NCBI RefSeq assembly: GCF_003363265.1
Contig: NZ_QRBF01000005.1
Coordinates: 1-64,000, forward strand
Length of the DNA: 64,000 nucleotides
Direction of reading: 5' to 3'
Origin: Dyella psychrodurans
GTDB lineage: Bacteria; Pseudomonadota; Gammaproteobacteria; Xanthomonadales; Rhodanobacteraceae
The position numbers and the translations under genes are program-made. Each line of letters opens with the position of its first letter. Position 1 is the stretch's first letter. Shown piece after piece: positions 27,161 through 36,034 of this stretch. Below the pieces are notes generated by a model, which saw nothing but the letters and a program-made list of their open reading frames with translations, had not been told where the DNA came from and did no database searches.

Positions 27161-28624
27161 CTAGGTATCCAGCGCTTTCAGCTCGGAAACAAGCTGCCCC
27201 GCCGCAGCCTGGCCATCCCCATAGAGCATGCGCGCATTGTCCGCATAGAACAGTGCATTCTCGATGCCCGCGAAACCGGTGCCTTTGCCGCGCTTCACCA
27301 CGATCACCTGTTTGGCGTCGGCCACATCGAGAATCGGCATGCCATAGATCGGAGATGAAGGATCGGTCTTCGCCAACGGATTCACCACGTCGTTAGCGCC
27401 GATCACCAACGCCACATCCGTTGTGGGAAATTCGGGATTGATGTCTTCCATGTCAGCGATCAGGTCGTACGGTACGCCCGCTTCGGCGAGCAGCACGTTC
27501 ATGTGACCGGGCATGCGACCGGCGACCGGGTGAATGGCGAACTTCACTTTCACGCCGCGTGCGATCAGCGACTGCGCGAATTCCCATACCTTGTGCTGCG
27601 CCTGTGCGACGGCCATGCCGTAGCCCGGCACGATCACCACGCGCTCGGCATACGCCATCATCACCGCGGCATCGGCGGCCTCGATCGGCTTCTGGCTACC
27701 GCCGATCTCCTGTGCCGACGCACCCGCCGCCGCACCGAAACTGCCGAACAGCACGTTGCCGATCGAACGGTTCATCGCCTTCGCCATCAACTGCGTGAGC
27801 AAGGTACCGGCTGCGCCGACCACCATGCCCGCGATGATCATCGCTTCGTTGTGCAGCACGAAACCTTCAAACGCCACCGCAAGACCGGTGAATGCGTTGT
27901 AGAGCGAAATCACCACCGGCATGTCGGCGCCGCCGATGGGCAAGGTCATCAACACGCCGAACAACAGGGCCAGCACGAAAAACGCACCGATCCACGCGAC
28001 GTACACATGCCCTGTCGCCAGCATCACGCCAATCAGCACGGCGGCGGCCAGCACCAGCAGATTCACCACGCGCTGGCCGGGGAATACAAAACGGCGATCC
28101 AGCCAGCCCTGCAATTTGGCGAAGGCGATCAGCGAACCCGAAAAGCTCACCGAACCGATCAACGCACCCAATACGCCCAGCGCGAGCGCCACCGGCGAAA
28201 GCTGCGCCACGGCGGTCGCCGCATGCAGCGGCGACCAGCTTTCGGGCATCAATGGAAAGGTATTCGGCGCCGCGACCGTGTAGTCGACCGCATGCGTCGC
28301 GAGCTCACTCGCGCCGATGGCCGCCGCGGCACCGCCGCCCATACCGTTGTAGAGCGCCACCATCTGGGGCATGGCCGTCATCGCCACCCGGCGCCCGGAC
28401 CACCACGCCGCAGCCACGCCGATGAGCACCGCGGCAATGATCAGCCCCCTGTTCGCCATGTCGGGCAGCAGCAGGGTGGCCAGCACCGCCAGCAGCATGC
28501 CGAATCCGGCCCAGACGATGCCGCCGCGCGCGGTGCGCGGCGAACTCATGCGCTTCAGGCCGAGAATGAAGAGCAGTGCAGCGAGGAAATAGGAAGCGTC
28601 GATCAAGGTCTGGGGCCAGGCCAT
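27161..28624 (-). CDS. pntB: NAD(P) transhydrogenase subunit beta
   Basis: 487 aa from ATG 28624, which overlaps the pntAb TGA by one base. About nine transmembrane helices (residues 1-265) precede the NADP(H)-binding domain III, seen in VIVPGYGMAVAQAQHKVWE and VALVIGANDVVNPLAKTDP. With PntA it couples hydride transfer from NADH to NADP+ to proton entry across the inner membrane, supplying NADPH. It is coupled to pntAb; the NAD-binding subunit is about 3 kb away. Confidence 0.97.
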   Translation of the reverse strand: MAWPQTLIDASYFLAALLFILGLKRMSSPRTARGGIVWAGFGMLLAVLATLLLPDMANRGLIIAAVLIGVAAAWWSGRRVAMTAMPQMVALYNGMGGGAAAAIGASELATHAVDYTVAAPNTFPLMPESWSPLHAATAVAQLSPVALALGVLGALIGSVSFSGSLIAFAKLQGWLDRRFVFPGQRVVNLLVLAAAVLIGVMLATGHVYVAWIGAFFVLALLFGVLMTLPIGGADMPVVISLYNAFTGLAVAFEGFVLHNEAMIIAGMVVGAAGTLLTQLMAKAMNRSIGNVLFGSFGAAAGASAQEIGGSQKPIEAADAAVMMAYAERVVIVPGYGMAVAQAQHKVWEFAQSLIARGVKVKFAIHPVAGRMPGHMNVLLAEAGVPYDLIADMEDINPEFPTTDVALVIGANDVVNPLAKTDPSSPIYGMPILDVADAKQVIVVKRGKGTGFAGIENALFYADNARMLYGDGQAAAGQLVSELKALDT

Positions 28625-28932
28625 CACTTGGCCTCCCCGCTGCCCTTCCCGGGCTTGCTGGACTTGAACATTTCCAGCATCCGTTCAGTCACCACGTACC
28701 CGCCGGCGGCGTTGCCCGCCCCGAGCAGGACGCCGATGAACCCGATGACCATTTCGAACGGGGTCCGGGCGTGGCCTAGCGCAATCATGGCTCCAACCAG
28801 CACAATGCCGTGAACGAAGTTCGAACCGGACATGAGCGGCGTGTGCAGAATGACGGGCACCCGCGCAATGATCTCGTAACCCGTAAATGCGGCCAGCATG
28901 AACACATAAAGCGCCAGGAACCCATCGAGCAT
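28624..28932 (-). CDS. pntAb: NAD(P) transhydrogenase subunit alpha, membrane part
   Basis: 102 aa from ATG 28932, decided by GGGGA 6 nt upstream; a GTG at 28962 would add 10 residues. Three transmembrane helices form the domain II half of the alpha subunit (FTGYEIIARVPVILHTPLMS and IGFIGVLLGAGNAAGGYVV). In the three-subunit Pnt form it is a separate gene between pntAa and pntB. Here it is coupled to pntB, but the gene upstream is not pntAa. Confidence 0.95.
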   Translation of the reverse strand: MLDGFLALYVFMLAAFTGYEIIARVPVILHTPLMSGSNFVHGIVLVGAMIALGHARTPFEMVIGFIGVLLGAGNAAGGYVVTERMLEMFKSSKPGKGSGEAK

Positions 28933-29070
28933 GTGTTTCCCCTGCCAATCTGCTAGGTGCACCCCATCATACGGGGCCGGGTCAACCCGCGCGAGCCCGG
29001 TGCGTTAATGGCGAGAGTCGAACAGATGGAGCCCCGGGATGCTCGGCCTGACGATTCGGAAAACGGCGCC

Positions 29071-29658
29071 ATGAACAGCGTCTCGGCAGTGTTTGATTCG
29101 GAACTTCTTGCCCAGGAAGGCAGGGCTGTTCCCGCCACGCTGGACGCCTTCCTGGCCGGCATGGAGCGCCGGGCCTTCCGTATGGCCGAGTTGCACCTCG
29201 GCAACCGCGAAGACGCCCTGGACGCCGTGCAGGACGCCATGCTCCGTCTGGTCAAGCATTATCGGGACAAGCCTGCCGAGGAATGGACGCCACTGTTCTG
29301 GGGCATCCTCCGCCGCCGCATCGTGGATCTGCAGCGTCGGCGCAAGGTGCGCTCCATCGTGGTCGGCTGGCTCGGTGGCGGCCGCGACGACGACGGCGAC
29401 GAATTACCCGTGTGGGAACCGGCCGATACCGGCCCTGACCCCTTGGAAAAGCTGCATGGAGAACGGTCTTACGCGGACATGGCCGCAGCCGTGAAGCGAC
29501 TTCCGCGACGCCAGCGTGAAGCTTTCATGCTGCGAGTGCTGGAAGGCCTGGATGTGGCTGAAACCGCCCAGGCGATGGGCTGCTCGGAAGGCAGCGTAAA
29601 AACTCATCTCTCGCGCGCCATGCAGCATTTGCGAGAGGAACTGGAGGAGTGGCGATGA
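29071..29658 (+). CDS. ECF-type RNA polymerase sigma factor
   Basis: 195 aa from ATG 29071; in-frame ATGs at 29008 and 29026 would add up to 21 residues. Region 2 is seen in LGNREDALDAVQDAMLRLVK (about 41-60), and region 4 with its helix-turn-helix in LPRRQREAFMLRVLEGLDVA followed by CSEGSVKTHLSRAMQHLREEL. It directs RNA polymerase to a special promoter set. It heads a coupled three-gene operon whose second product is a one-pass membrane protein in the position of an anti-sigma factor. The operon lies between the pnt genes, on the opposite strand. Confidence 0.92.
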   Translation: MNSVSAVFDSELLAQEGRAVPATLDAFLAGMERRAFRMAELHLGNREDALDAVQDAMLRLVKHYRDKPAEEWTPLFWGILRRRIVDLQRRRKVRSIVVGWLGGGRDDDGDELPVWEPADTGPDPLEKLHGERSYADMAAAVKRLPRRQREAFMLRVLEGLDVAETAQAMGCSEGSVKTHLSRAMQHLREELEEWR

Positions 29659-30050
29659 ACTCGTCCGACAAACAATTCGAAAAGCGCGCCCGCGCGCTCT
29701 ACCAGGAAGCGACCCAGAGCCTGGACCCGGTCACGGCCGGACGCCTGCGCGCCGCGCGTCGCACTGCTTTGCAGGCTGCCACCGGGCACGCCTCGCCGCA
29801 CCATCGTGCGCGCGTGCTGCTACCGGTTGGTGCGCTGGCCGCCATGGCCCTGGCTGCGCTGATGATCTGGCAACCGACGCCAAAACCGCACAGCAACAAC
29901 GGTAACCCGACAGCCGCCATGGCCACTGCCACCGAGCCGGACAACGACCTTCCGCCGGGCGCAGATAACGGCGATCCTGGCCTTTACCAGAATCTCGACT
30001 TCTACAGCTGGCTGGCTGCCAACAACAGCAACGGCCAGGCCAAAAACTGA
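29655..30050 (+). CDS. One-pass membrane protein, possible anti-sigma factor
   Basis: 131 aa from ATG 29655, with GGAGGAG 5 nt upstream and an ATGA overlap with the sigma gene. The cytoplasmic part is residues 1-55 (basic, helical), one transmembrane helix about 56-74 (VLLPVGALAAMALAALMIW), then a low-complexity periplasmic tail rich in Asn, Pro and Asp ending DLDFYSWLAANN. Topology and coupling fit an anti-sigma factor, but no known anti-sigma domain such as ZAS (HxxxCxxC) is present, so the role is inference. Confidence 0.8.
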   Translation: MNSSDKQFEKRARALYQEATQSLDPVTAGRLRAARRTALQAATGHASPHHRARVLLPVGALAAMALAALMIWQPTPKPHSNNGNPTAAMATATEPDNDLPPGADNGDPGLYQNLDFYSWLAANNSNGQAKN

Positions 30051-30053
30051 TCC

Positions 30054-30572
30054 ATGCTGCCACGACCATTTCACCTGTCCCTGCTAGCCACCTTTCTGAT
30101 CGGCCTCATGGCCGGGGCACCGTCGTATGCGCAAGATGCACCGGTGCCGCACCCATGGAACACACTTTCGCCGACGCAACAGAACCTGCTTAGCCCGTTG
30201 CAGGGACAGTGGAATTCCTTTCCGCCCAAGCGACAGGAGCGAATGCTCCAGCGCGCCCAGAACTGGGAAAGGTTGCCGCCCGAGCGTCAGCAGGAAATCA
30301 AGGCGAATATCGAGCGCTGGCAGCAGATGACGCCGGAAGAACGCCAGCAGGCTCGCCAGAACCAGCATTTGTACGACACGCTGCCACCGGCCAGGCAACA
30401 GCAGCTGCATGATGCTTTCCAGCGTTTCCAGCAACTCCCCCCTTCGCAGCGCGACGCACTTCGTCGCCAGTGGCTACAGCAGAGTCCTGAACAGAAGCAA
30501 CGCTGGTTGCAGCACATGGGGCCCAATTCCACGCTGCCAGCCAGGCATGCCTTTGGGATGCCGGGACGCTGA
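30054..30572 (+). CDS. DUF3106 periplasmic protein
   Basis: 172 aa with a signal peptide ending SYA|QD (about residue 26). The mature protein is a chain of short Gln/Arg/Pro helices with repeating WxxLPPERQQ-type units (WNTLSPTQQ, WNSFPPKRQ, WERLPPERQ, WQQMTPEERQ, YDTLPPARQ, FQQLPPSQR, WLQQSPEQK). This is the DUF3106 pattern. It starts 3 bases after the membrane-protein gene. ECF operons with DUF3106 recur in Xanthomonadales and Burkholderiales; the function is unknown. Confidence 0.88.
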   Translation: MLPRPFHLSLLATFLIGLMAGAPSYAQDAPVPHPWNTLSPTQQNLLSPLQGQWNSFPPKRQERMLQRAQNWERLPPERQQEIKANIERWQQMTPEERQQARQNQHLYDTLPPARQQQLHDAFQRFQQLPPSQRDALRRQWLQQSPEQKQRWLQHMGPNSTLPARHAFGMPGR

Positions 30573-30581
30573 TCGCCAGTT

Positions 30582-30604
30582 CCGTTCTCCGCTATGGAGA
30601 ACGG
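30582..30604 (+). terminator. Hairpin after the ECF-DUF3106 operon
   Basis: Perfect 9 bp stem CCGTTCTCC / GGAGAACGG with a GCTAT loop, 9 bases after the DUF3106 stop and followed by a short T-containing stretch (GGATTTCTC). The T-run is weak, so termination efficiency is uncertain. Confidence 0.55.
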
Positions 30605-30676
30605 ACGGATTTCTCATAACGCCCCTCGCCTGCTACGTATCGAGCTACCGGCGTTTAGTGGACCGTGGTGCTCGTG

Positions 30677-31774
30677 TCAGAGCTTCACGTACCACCTTCG
30701 GCGATCCATCACCCACACGATCGCCCACCACACCGCGACAAACGCTACCGCAAAACCCAGCGATGCCACGTAGGGTCCGGCAAGCGGCGTGATCCATTGC
30801 GCGAACAGATGTCGATAGAGCGGATCTTGCCAACCTAGCGCCGGCAGAATGATTTGCATCAGCTCCGACCCTGCATAGGCAGCAATGGCATTCATGCCGA
30901 AGCGTCGGCCGATCGCCGGCCAGCCGCGCTGATCGACCAGCACGTGAAATACAACAAGAGCCAGGGTCGCCCAACCCGCGCACCACAACACGAATGACGA
31001 TGTCCAAAGATTCTTGTTGAGCGGTAGCACCGACGACCACAACGCGCCAAGGACCACCAACGCCGCGCCGGCAAGTACCAGCGCTTTCTGCTTATCGGCG
31101 CGCAGCCACCCACCCATGCGCAAGCCAAGCAAAGCGGTGGCGATCGACGGCAACGTACTGAGCAAACCTTCCGGATCGTGTCCGCGACCGGTGGCTGGAT
31201 CGACAAGATACACAAAATGGCCGAAGACGGCGGTATCGACGCGGCTGGCAATATTTACCCATCGATCGAGCGATCCGCCGAGTTCGAGCAATCCCCAATA
31301 GCCAAGCAGCAGTGCGACAATCGCTCCCCACTGTGTGCGCGGCCGCGTGTAAAGCGCAAACAGCGCGGTCACCGCAAAACACACGCCTATGCGTTGCAGC
31401 ACGCCGGGAAAGCGCATGTGCACGCCGGGCATCCACCACCATGCCAGCGCGTTGATCAAGACGCCCAATGCCAGAATGCGCAGTGCTCGCCATAGTGCAG
31501 TACGAGCCAATTCACCGGCCATTACGCCTTGTTCATGGCGCACCACCAGCGAAAGCGCACAGGAAACACCGACCACGAACAGAAAGAAGGGAAATATCAG
31601 ATCGGTCGGCGTGCAGCCGTTCCAGGGCGAATGATCCAGGGGCGTAAATACATGACCCCAGTCGCCGGGATCATTCACCAGCAACATCGCTGCAACGGTG
31701 CAACCTCGTAAAGCATCGAGGGAAGCCAGGCGTCGGGATGGCGCACTCGTCGATACGCCGGCGTTATGTGGCAC
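30677..31774 (-). CDS. NagX/HGSNAT-like membrane acyltransferase
   Basis: 365 aa with about ten transmembrane helices. The N-terminus RLASLDALRGCTVAAMLLVN resembles the start of the heparan-alpha-glucosaminide N-acetyltransferase (DUF5009, NagX) family, and the TDLIFPFFLFVVGVSCALS segment supports it. Family members acetylate amino sugars or move sugars across the inner membrane. The start is GTG 31774, with AGGGGA upstream. It lies between pntAa and pntAb on the same strand. No N-acetylglucosamine genes are near. Confidence 0.85.
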   Translation of the reverse strand: MPHNAGVSTSAPSRRLASLDALRGCTVAAMLLVNDPGDWGHVFTPLDHSPWNGCTPTDLIFPFFLFVVGVSCALSLVVRHEQGVMAGELARTALWRALRILALGVLINALAWWWMPGVHMRFPGVLQRIGVCFAVTALFALYTRPRTQWGAIVALLLGYWGLLELGGSLDRWVNIASRVDTAVFGHFVYLVDPATGRGHDPEGLLSTLPSIATALLGLRMGGWLRADKQKALVLAGAALVVLGALWSSVLPLNKNLWTSSFVLWCAGWATLALVVFHVLVDQRGWPAIGRRFGMNAIAAYAGSELMQIILPALGWQDPLYRHLFAQWITPLAGPYVASLGFAVAFVAVWWAIVWVMDRRRWYVKL

Positions 31775-31851
31775 TACTCGCTTCCCCTTTGATCAGACAT
31801 CGAAAGACGGCGCATGACGTCTCGTCGTCTTCGGCAACTTGCTGCGAAGGC

Positions 31852-32952
31852 TCAGCCCTGGAACACGGCCTCGCCGTTGCGGGTTACGCAACTCTTTGCA
31901 ACCAGCTCGTCGTTGAAGTCCGGTTGCAGCGCACCGTCGCGCACTAGAAGCTCCGCGAAGTTGAAGATATTGCGCGCGTACATTTCCGACGCATGCAGCG
32001 GTGCGCCTGCGGCAAGGTTCAGTGGCCCGAGAATCGTGACCTCGCCATGCCCGACGCGCTCGCCGGGACGAGTCAGTTCGCAATTGCCGCCACTCTCCGC
32101 GGCAAGATCGACAATCAGCGCGCCAGGCTTCATGCCGTCCACCATCGCTTTCGTGATGATCTTCGGCGCAGGGCGGCCCGGCACCGCGGCGGTGCTTACC
32201 ACGACGTCAAATACCTTCAGATGATCGGCCAGCGCCTGCTGCTGCGCGGCGCGCTCTTCGGCGGTGAGTTCGCGTGCGTAACCGCCGCTGCCGGCGGCAC
32301 TGACACCCAACTCCAGGAATTTCGCGCCGAGCGACTCGACTTGTTCGCGCGTCTCCGGACGCACGTCGTAGCCCTCGATCTGCGCACCAAGGCGGCGCGC
32401 CGTAGCGATCGCCTGCAGGCCCGCAACGCCAGCGCCAATGACCAACACGCGCGAAGGCCGAATGGTGCCCGCGGCGGTCGTCAGCATCGGGAAAAACTTC
32501 GGTGCGTTCTCCGCCGCGATCAGCATGGCCCGATAGCCCGCCACCGCCGCCTGCGAACTCAACACATCCATGGCCTGCGCACGCGTGGTGCGCGGGAGCA
32601 ATTCCAGCGAGAAGGACGTCAACTTGCGTTGCGTCAGCTGTGCGATGCGTTCGGCCGCGCCGTGAGGACGCAGCTGTCCGATCACCACGGCACCTTCGCG
32701 CAAGCCTCCGAATACGGAATCATGAGGCGGCACCACACACGCCAGCAGATCGGCCTGAGCGATAACCTGCGCCGCGTCGGCAAATTCCACATCGGCATAA
32801 CTGGCGTCCGGAAATCCGGCGGACGTTCCGGCGCCGCGTTCGAGCACAACGCGCAACCCCTTGCCACGCAATTTCTTTGCGACTTCAGGCGTGATCGCCA
32901 CACGCCGCTCGCCCGCGGCAGTTTCACGCAATGCAGACACCGTGATCGACAT
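31852..32952 (-). CDS. pntAa: NAD(P) transhydrogenase subunit alpha, NAD-binding part
   Basis: 366 aa. The N-terminal AlaDH/PNT domain has the ETAAGERRVAITPEVAKKL start, and the NAD-binding domain has VLVIGAGVAGLQAIATARRL (about 167-186). The ending FAELLVRDGALQPDFNDELV is typical of PntAa rather than alanine dehydrogenase. It forms domain I of transhydrogenase. Usually pntAa-pntAb-pntB are adjacent; here the nagX-like gene and the opposite-strand ECF operon separate it from its partners. Confidence 0.95.
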   Translation of the reverse strand: MSITVSALRETAAGERRVAITPEVAKKLRGKGLRVVLERGAGTSAGFPDASYADVEFADAAQVIAQADLLACVVPPHDSVFGGLREGAVVIGQLRPHGAAERIAQLTQRKLTSFSLELLPRTTRAQAMDVLSSQAAVAGYRAMLIAAENAPKFFPMLTTAAGTIRPSRVLVIGAGVAGLQAIATARRLGAQIEGYDVRPETREQVESLGAKFLELGVSAAGSGGYARELTAEERAAQQQALADHLKVFDVVVSTAAVPGRPAPKIITKAMVDGMKPGALIVDLAAESGGNCELTRPGERVGHGEVTILGPLNLAAGAPLHASEMYARNIFNFAELLVRDGALQPDFNDELVAKSCVTRNGEAVFQG

Positions 32953-33059
32953 CGGCCATCCCCAGCGGAGTTGTTACCGCATCCTAGCCGATGCGTACCT
33001 CCGGGCGAACCCCGGGTTAGACTGACCGGCCCGACGGCCAGGGCAGCGACGGAGCCCCG

Positions 33060-33473
33060 ATGACCGAACAAACGGTAAGCCCCACCCTGTTGGAATTGGC
33101 CCGGACGGTGCGCGAACGCGCCTACGCACCCTACTCCCGCTTTCATGTCGGGGCGGCCCTCGAAACACGGGACGGCCGTCAGTTCTCCGGCTGCAACGTG
33201 GAAAACGCCGCGTACGGCCTATGCAACTGCGCCGAACGTACTGCACTCTTCAGCGCCATCGCCGCCGGATACCGGCCCGGCGATTTCAGCGCGATAGCGA
33301 TCGTTGCCGACACGCCGGAGCCCGTCACGCCATGCGGCGCCTGTCGCCAGGTGCTGACCGAACTGTGCGACCCGTCGATGCCGGTGCTGCTCGCCAATCT
33401 TGCGGGCACCACTCGTCTCACCACGGTGGAAGCATTGCTGCCTGATAGTTTTCAGCTAGCGCGATCGAGCTGA
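33060..33473 (+). CDS. cdd: Cytidine deaminase
   Basis: 137 aa, the tetrameric short form. The zinc site is CAERTALFSAI (Cys plus catalytic Glu) and PCGACRQVL (two Cys); FSGCNVENAAYGL is the substrate loop. It deaminates cytidine and deoxycytidine in pyrimidine salvage. It is divergent from pntAa and overlaps the convergent hydrolase gene by 18 bases at the 3' end. Confidence 0.97.
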   Translation: MTEQTVSPTLLELARTVRERAYAPYSRFHVGAALETRDGRQFSGCNVENAAYGLCNCAERTALFSAIAAGYRPGDFSAIAIVADTPEPVTPCGACRQVLTELCDPSMPVLLANLAGTTRLTTVEALLPDSFQLARSS

Positions 33474-34367
33474 ATCGGATGCGGTAAGCAAATCGCCCAA
33501 CGCCTTGTCGAACGTCTGAGGGTCATCGACGAACACCGCATGCCCGGCATTCGGAACCACCACCAGATGCGCGCCGCGGATGGCCGTTGCCATCTCCTTC
33601 TGAGCATCGAGCAGTGGTGAATTAGCCGATGCGATCACCCATGCCGGACGATCGATCTTTTGCAAAGCCGGTCGGCGGTCCGCGCCGAAGATGTCCGAGA
33701 CAAGCATGGCTGTGCCCACCGTCGGCGGCGTGTGCTGCGCTTGGGCAATGACCGCGTCGACCTCGGCCGCAGGATGCGGCTGTTTGAAGATCGATCGCAC
33801 CATGCCGGCGCTGTAGTCTGCTGGCTGTTTCGCATAGGCCGACAATCCCGACAGGATGGCTTTGCTGAAAGCCTTTCGGATATCGAGTTCGTTCGTGCCT
33901 GCGGATACCGGCGAATCCACAAACGCCACGCCAGCCAAGGAACCGGTGCCGAACTGTTGCACGTACGCGGCGACGTCCTGCGCGCCCTGCGACCAGCCGA
34001 CGAGCACAAAGCGGTCGACATGCAGCGACGCCACCAACTCGTGCAAATCCTGCGCGCGGCGCTCAGGCGTATTGCCGGTCTGCATGATCGACGATTCACC
34101 CTGCGAGCGCGAATCGATTGCGATAACTCGATGATCTCCGGAGAAATGTTCCAGTTGCTCGCGCCATAGCGACGCAGTGAGCGTCCAGCCGGGAATGAGA
34201 ACGAGCGCAGGAGCCGCTCCGCCTCCCTCGTGCAAATAATGAATGCGCGCACCGTCGTCCGTCGTGAAGTAGCCGTCTTCAATCGTGTCGGCCGCCATCG
34301 CGCCTCGCAACGGCAGGGCTGCGAGGGCGAGCAAAACCAGTGCCGCCAAGGTCGCCGTGATCCTCAT
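33456..34367 (-). CDS. Secreted alpha/beta hydrolase
   Basis: 303 aa with a signal peptide ending AMA|AD (about 25). The fold is clear: the oxyanion region LVLIPGWTLTASLW, the nucleophile elbow GWSQG, and the catalytic His in VPNAGHAVFVDDP. It probably acts on small esters or lactones in the periplasm or outside. It resembles non-heme peroxidase/esterase-like hydrolases; the substrate is unknown. It stands alone between cdd and the nitroreductase. Confidence 0.88.
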   Translation of the reverse strand: MRITATLAALVLLALAALPLRGAMAADTIEDGYFTTDDGARIHYLHEGGGAAPALVLIPGWTLTASLWREQLEHFSGDHRVIAIDSRSQGESSIMQTGNTPERRAQDLHELVASLHVDRFVLVGWSQGAQDVAAYVQQFGTGSLAGVAFVDSPVSAGTNELDIRKAFSKAILSGLSAYAKQPADYSAGMVRSIFKQPHPAAEVDAVIAQAQHTPPTVGTAMLVSDIFGADRRPALQKIDRPAWVIASANSPLLDAQKEMATAIRGAHLVVVPNAGHAVFVDDPQTFDKALGDLLTASDSARSR

Positions 34368-34498
34368 ACGCTCGCACCCGATAGAAAGGACGGCGCCGAT
34401 CGTACGGCGATTTCACGGCTCCGTCTGCGTGACGTCCAGGCATCGTGACCGGCCACCGGCAGTTGTAGGATAGGCGTTTTCCCCGATACCCCCCTCCC

Positions 34499-35068
34499 AT
34501 GTCCAACGCGCTTTCGCTGCTTCAACAACGCCACTCCGCTCCATCGCGCCAGCTCGGCGAACCCGCTCCCGATGCAGCCACCTTGCGCGCCTTGCTGGAA
34601 GCGGCGATCCGCGTACCCGACCACGGCAAGCTGGTGCCATTCCGGCTGATCGAATTGCGCGGCGACGACAAGCTGAAATTCGGCGCGCAGCTCGCCGAAC
34701 GCGCCATCCGTCGCGATCCGAATCTGCCGGAATCCAAGCGCGAGAAGGAGCGCTTTCGCTACACGTTTGCACCGCTGGTGATCGTCGTGGTGGCCCGGCT
34801 CGACGACGAGGCCGGCATACCCGAGATCGAGCAGAAACTGTGCGCCGGCAACGTGGCCTACAACATCCTGCTGGGCGCTTATGCGCTCGGCTTCGGCGCG
34901 CAGTGGCTCACGGGCTGGGCGGCGTACGATCCGGAAGTCGCTTCGCTGCTGAATCTGGCGAAGAACGAGTGCGTTGTCGGTTTCGTGCATATCGGCACGC
35001 CGCAAGCGGAAATTCCCGATCGCGATCGCCCCGCGCTCGACGATCTGCTGTCGCAGTGGAAGGCCTGA
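34499..35068 (+). CDS. Nitroreductase family protein (YdjA-like)
   Basis: 189 aa. The FMN phosphate-binding start LLQQRHSAPSRQLGEPAPD, the PDHGKLVPFRLIELRG block and GFGAQWLTGWAAYDPEVA are typical of the small YdjA branch of NAD(P)H nitroreductases. These flavoproteins reduce nitro compounds or quinones; the natural substrate is unclear. The 5'-nuclease gene begins 4 bases after its stop, so the two are co-transcribed. Confidence 0.92.
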   Translation: MSNALSLLQQRHSAPSRQLGEPAPDAATLRALLEAAIRVPDHGKLVPFRLIELRGDDKLKFGAQLAERAIRRDPNLPESKREKERFRYTFAPLVIVVVARLDDEAGIPEIEQKLCAGNVAYNILLGAYALGFGAQWLTGWAAYDPEVASLLNLAKNECVVGFVHIGTPQAEIPDRDRPALDDLLSQWKA

Positions 35069-35072
35069 GCCC

Positions 35073-35984
35073 GTGAAGACCGCCAGCCAACCCACCGCGC
35101 ATCTGATCGACGGCAGCCTGTACGTCTTTCGCGCCTGGCACTCGATGCCGGACGAATTCCACGATGCAGACGGCCATCCGGTCAACGCGGTACACGGCTA
35201 CACGCGCTTTCTTTGCGAACTGCTGGAACGCGAACGTCCGACGCATCTCGCCGTGGCGTTCGATGCGTCGCTTACCACATCGTTCCGCAATGCGATCTAT
35301 CCCGCCTACAAGGCCAATCGCGAGCTTCCCCCGCCCGATCTGGAACATCAGTTCGTGCAATGCCGCGCCATCACCGAGGCCCTTGGTGTCCGCATGCTGG
35401 TCGATCACACCTACGAAGCGGATGACCTCATCGGAAGCACGCTGTGGAATTTGCGCAGCCATGGCTTTCGCAGCGTAATCGTTTCGGCAGACAAGGATTT
35501 CGGCCAGCTGCTCGGCGAACACGACGAGCAATGGGATTTCGCGCGCAATCAGCGCTGGGGTCCTGCCGGCGTGTTCGAGCGACTCGGCGTGCACCCGGAA
35601 CAGGTCGCCGACTATCTCGCACTTTGCGGCGATGCGGTGGACAACATTCCAGGCGTGCCGGGTATCGGCGCCAAAACCGCTGCCGCACTGCTGGGACATT
35701 TCGGCAGCCTCGACGAACTGCTTGAGCGCATCGATGAAGTGGCGTTTCTGCGCTTGCGAGGCGCTGCCAGCTGCGCGGCAAAGCTCAAGGAACATGGCGA
35801 GTCGGCAAGACTGTACCGGCGGCTCACGCGCATAGCCTTGGACGCACCGATAAGCGACGGCGCGGATGGGTTGGTGCGCCAGCGCGGCATGACTCAACTT
35901 GAATCGCTGAGCGAGCAACTTCGATTCGGACCGCTTACACGCAATCGTTTGCGTGCCCTCAACAGCGCAGAAACCAGTGGCTGA
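35073..35984 (+). CDS. Stand-alone 5'-3' exonuclease/flap endonuclease (PolI N-domain type)
   Basis: 303 aa from GTG 35073. The 5'-nuclease domain has HLIDGSLYVFRAWH, a metal-binding cluster in YEADDLIGSTLW, VSADKDFGQLL, and the helix-3-turn block LCGDAVDNIPGVPGIGAKTA. It has no polymerase domain. Such proteins remove RNA primers or flaps alongside DNA polymerase I. It resembles the ExoIX/Xni class in size but keeps the full set of acidic residues, so it is probably an active nuclease. Confidence 0.9.
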   Translation: MKTASQPTAHLIDGSLYVFRAWHSMPDEFHDADGHPVNAVHGYTRFLCELLERERPTHLAVAFDASLTTSFRNAIYPAYKANRELPPPDLEHQFVQCRAITEALGVRMLVDHTYEADDLIGSTLWNLRSHGFRSVIVSADKDFGQLLGEHDEQWDFARNQRWGPAGVFERLGVHPEQVADYLALCGDAVDNIPGVPGIGAKTAAALLGHFGSLDELLERIDEVAFLRLRGAASCAAKLKEHGESARLYRRLTRIALDAPISDGADGLVRQRGMTQLESLSEQLRFGPLTRNRLRALNSAETSG

Positions 35985-36034
35985 GACGCAGCACACCGGT
36001 CTCACAATCTTCGTTTTCCACCAGGCTATTCGAC

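Noticed and set aside
28624..32952. pntA broken by insertion
   Set aside because: pntAa and pntAb each have proper starts and ends and are separate genes in the three-subunit form; only their distance is unusual.
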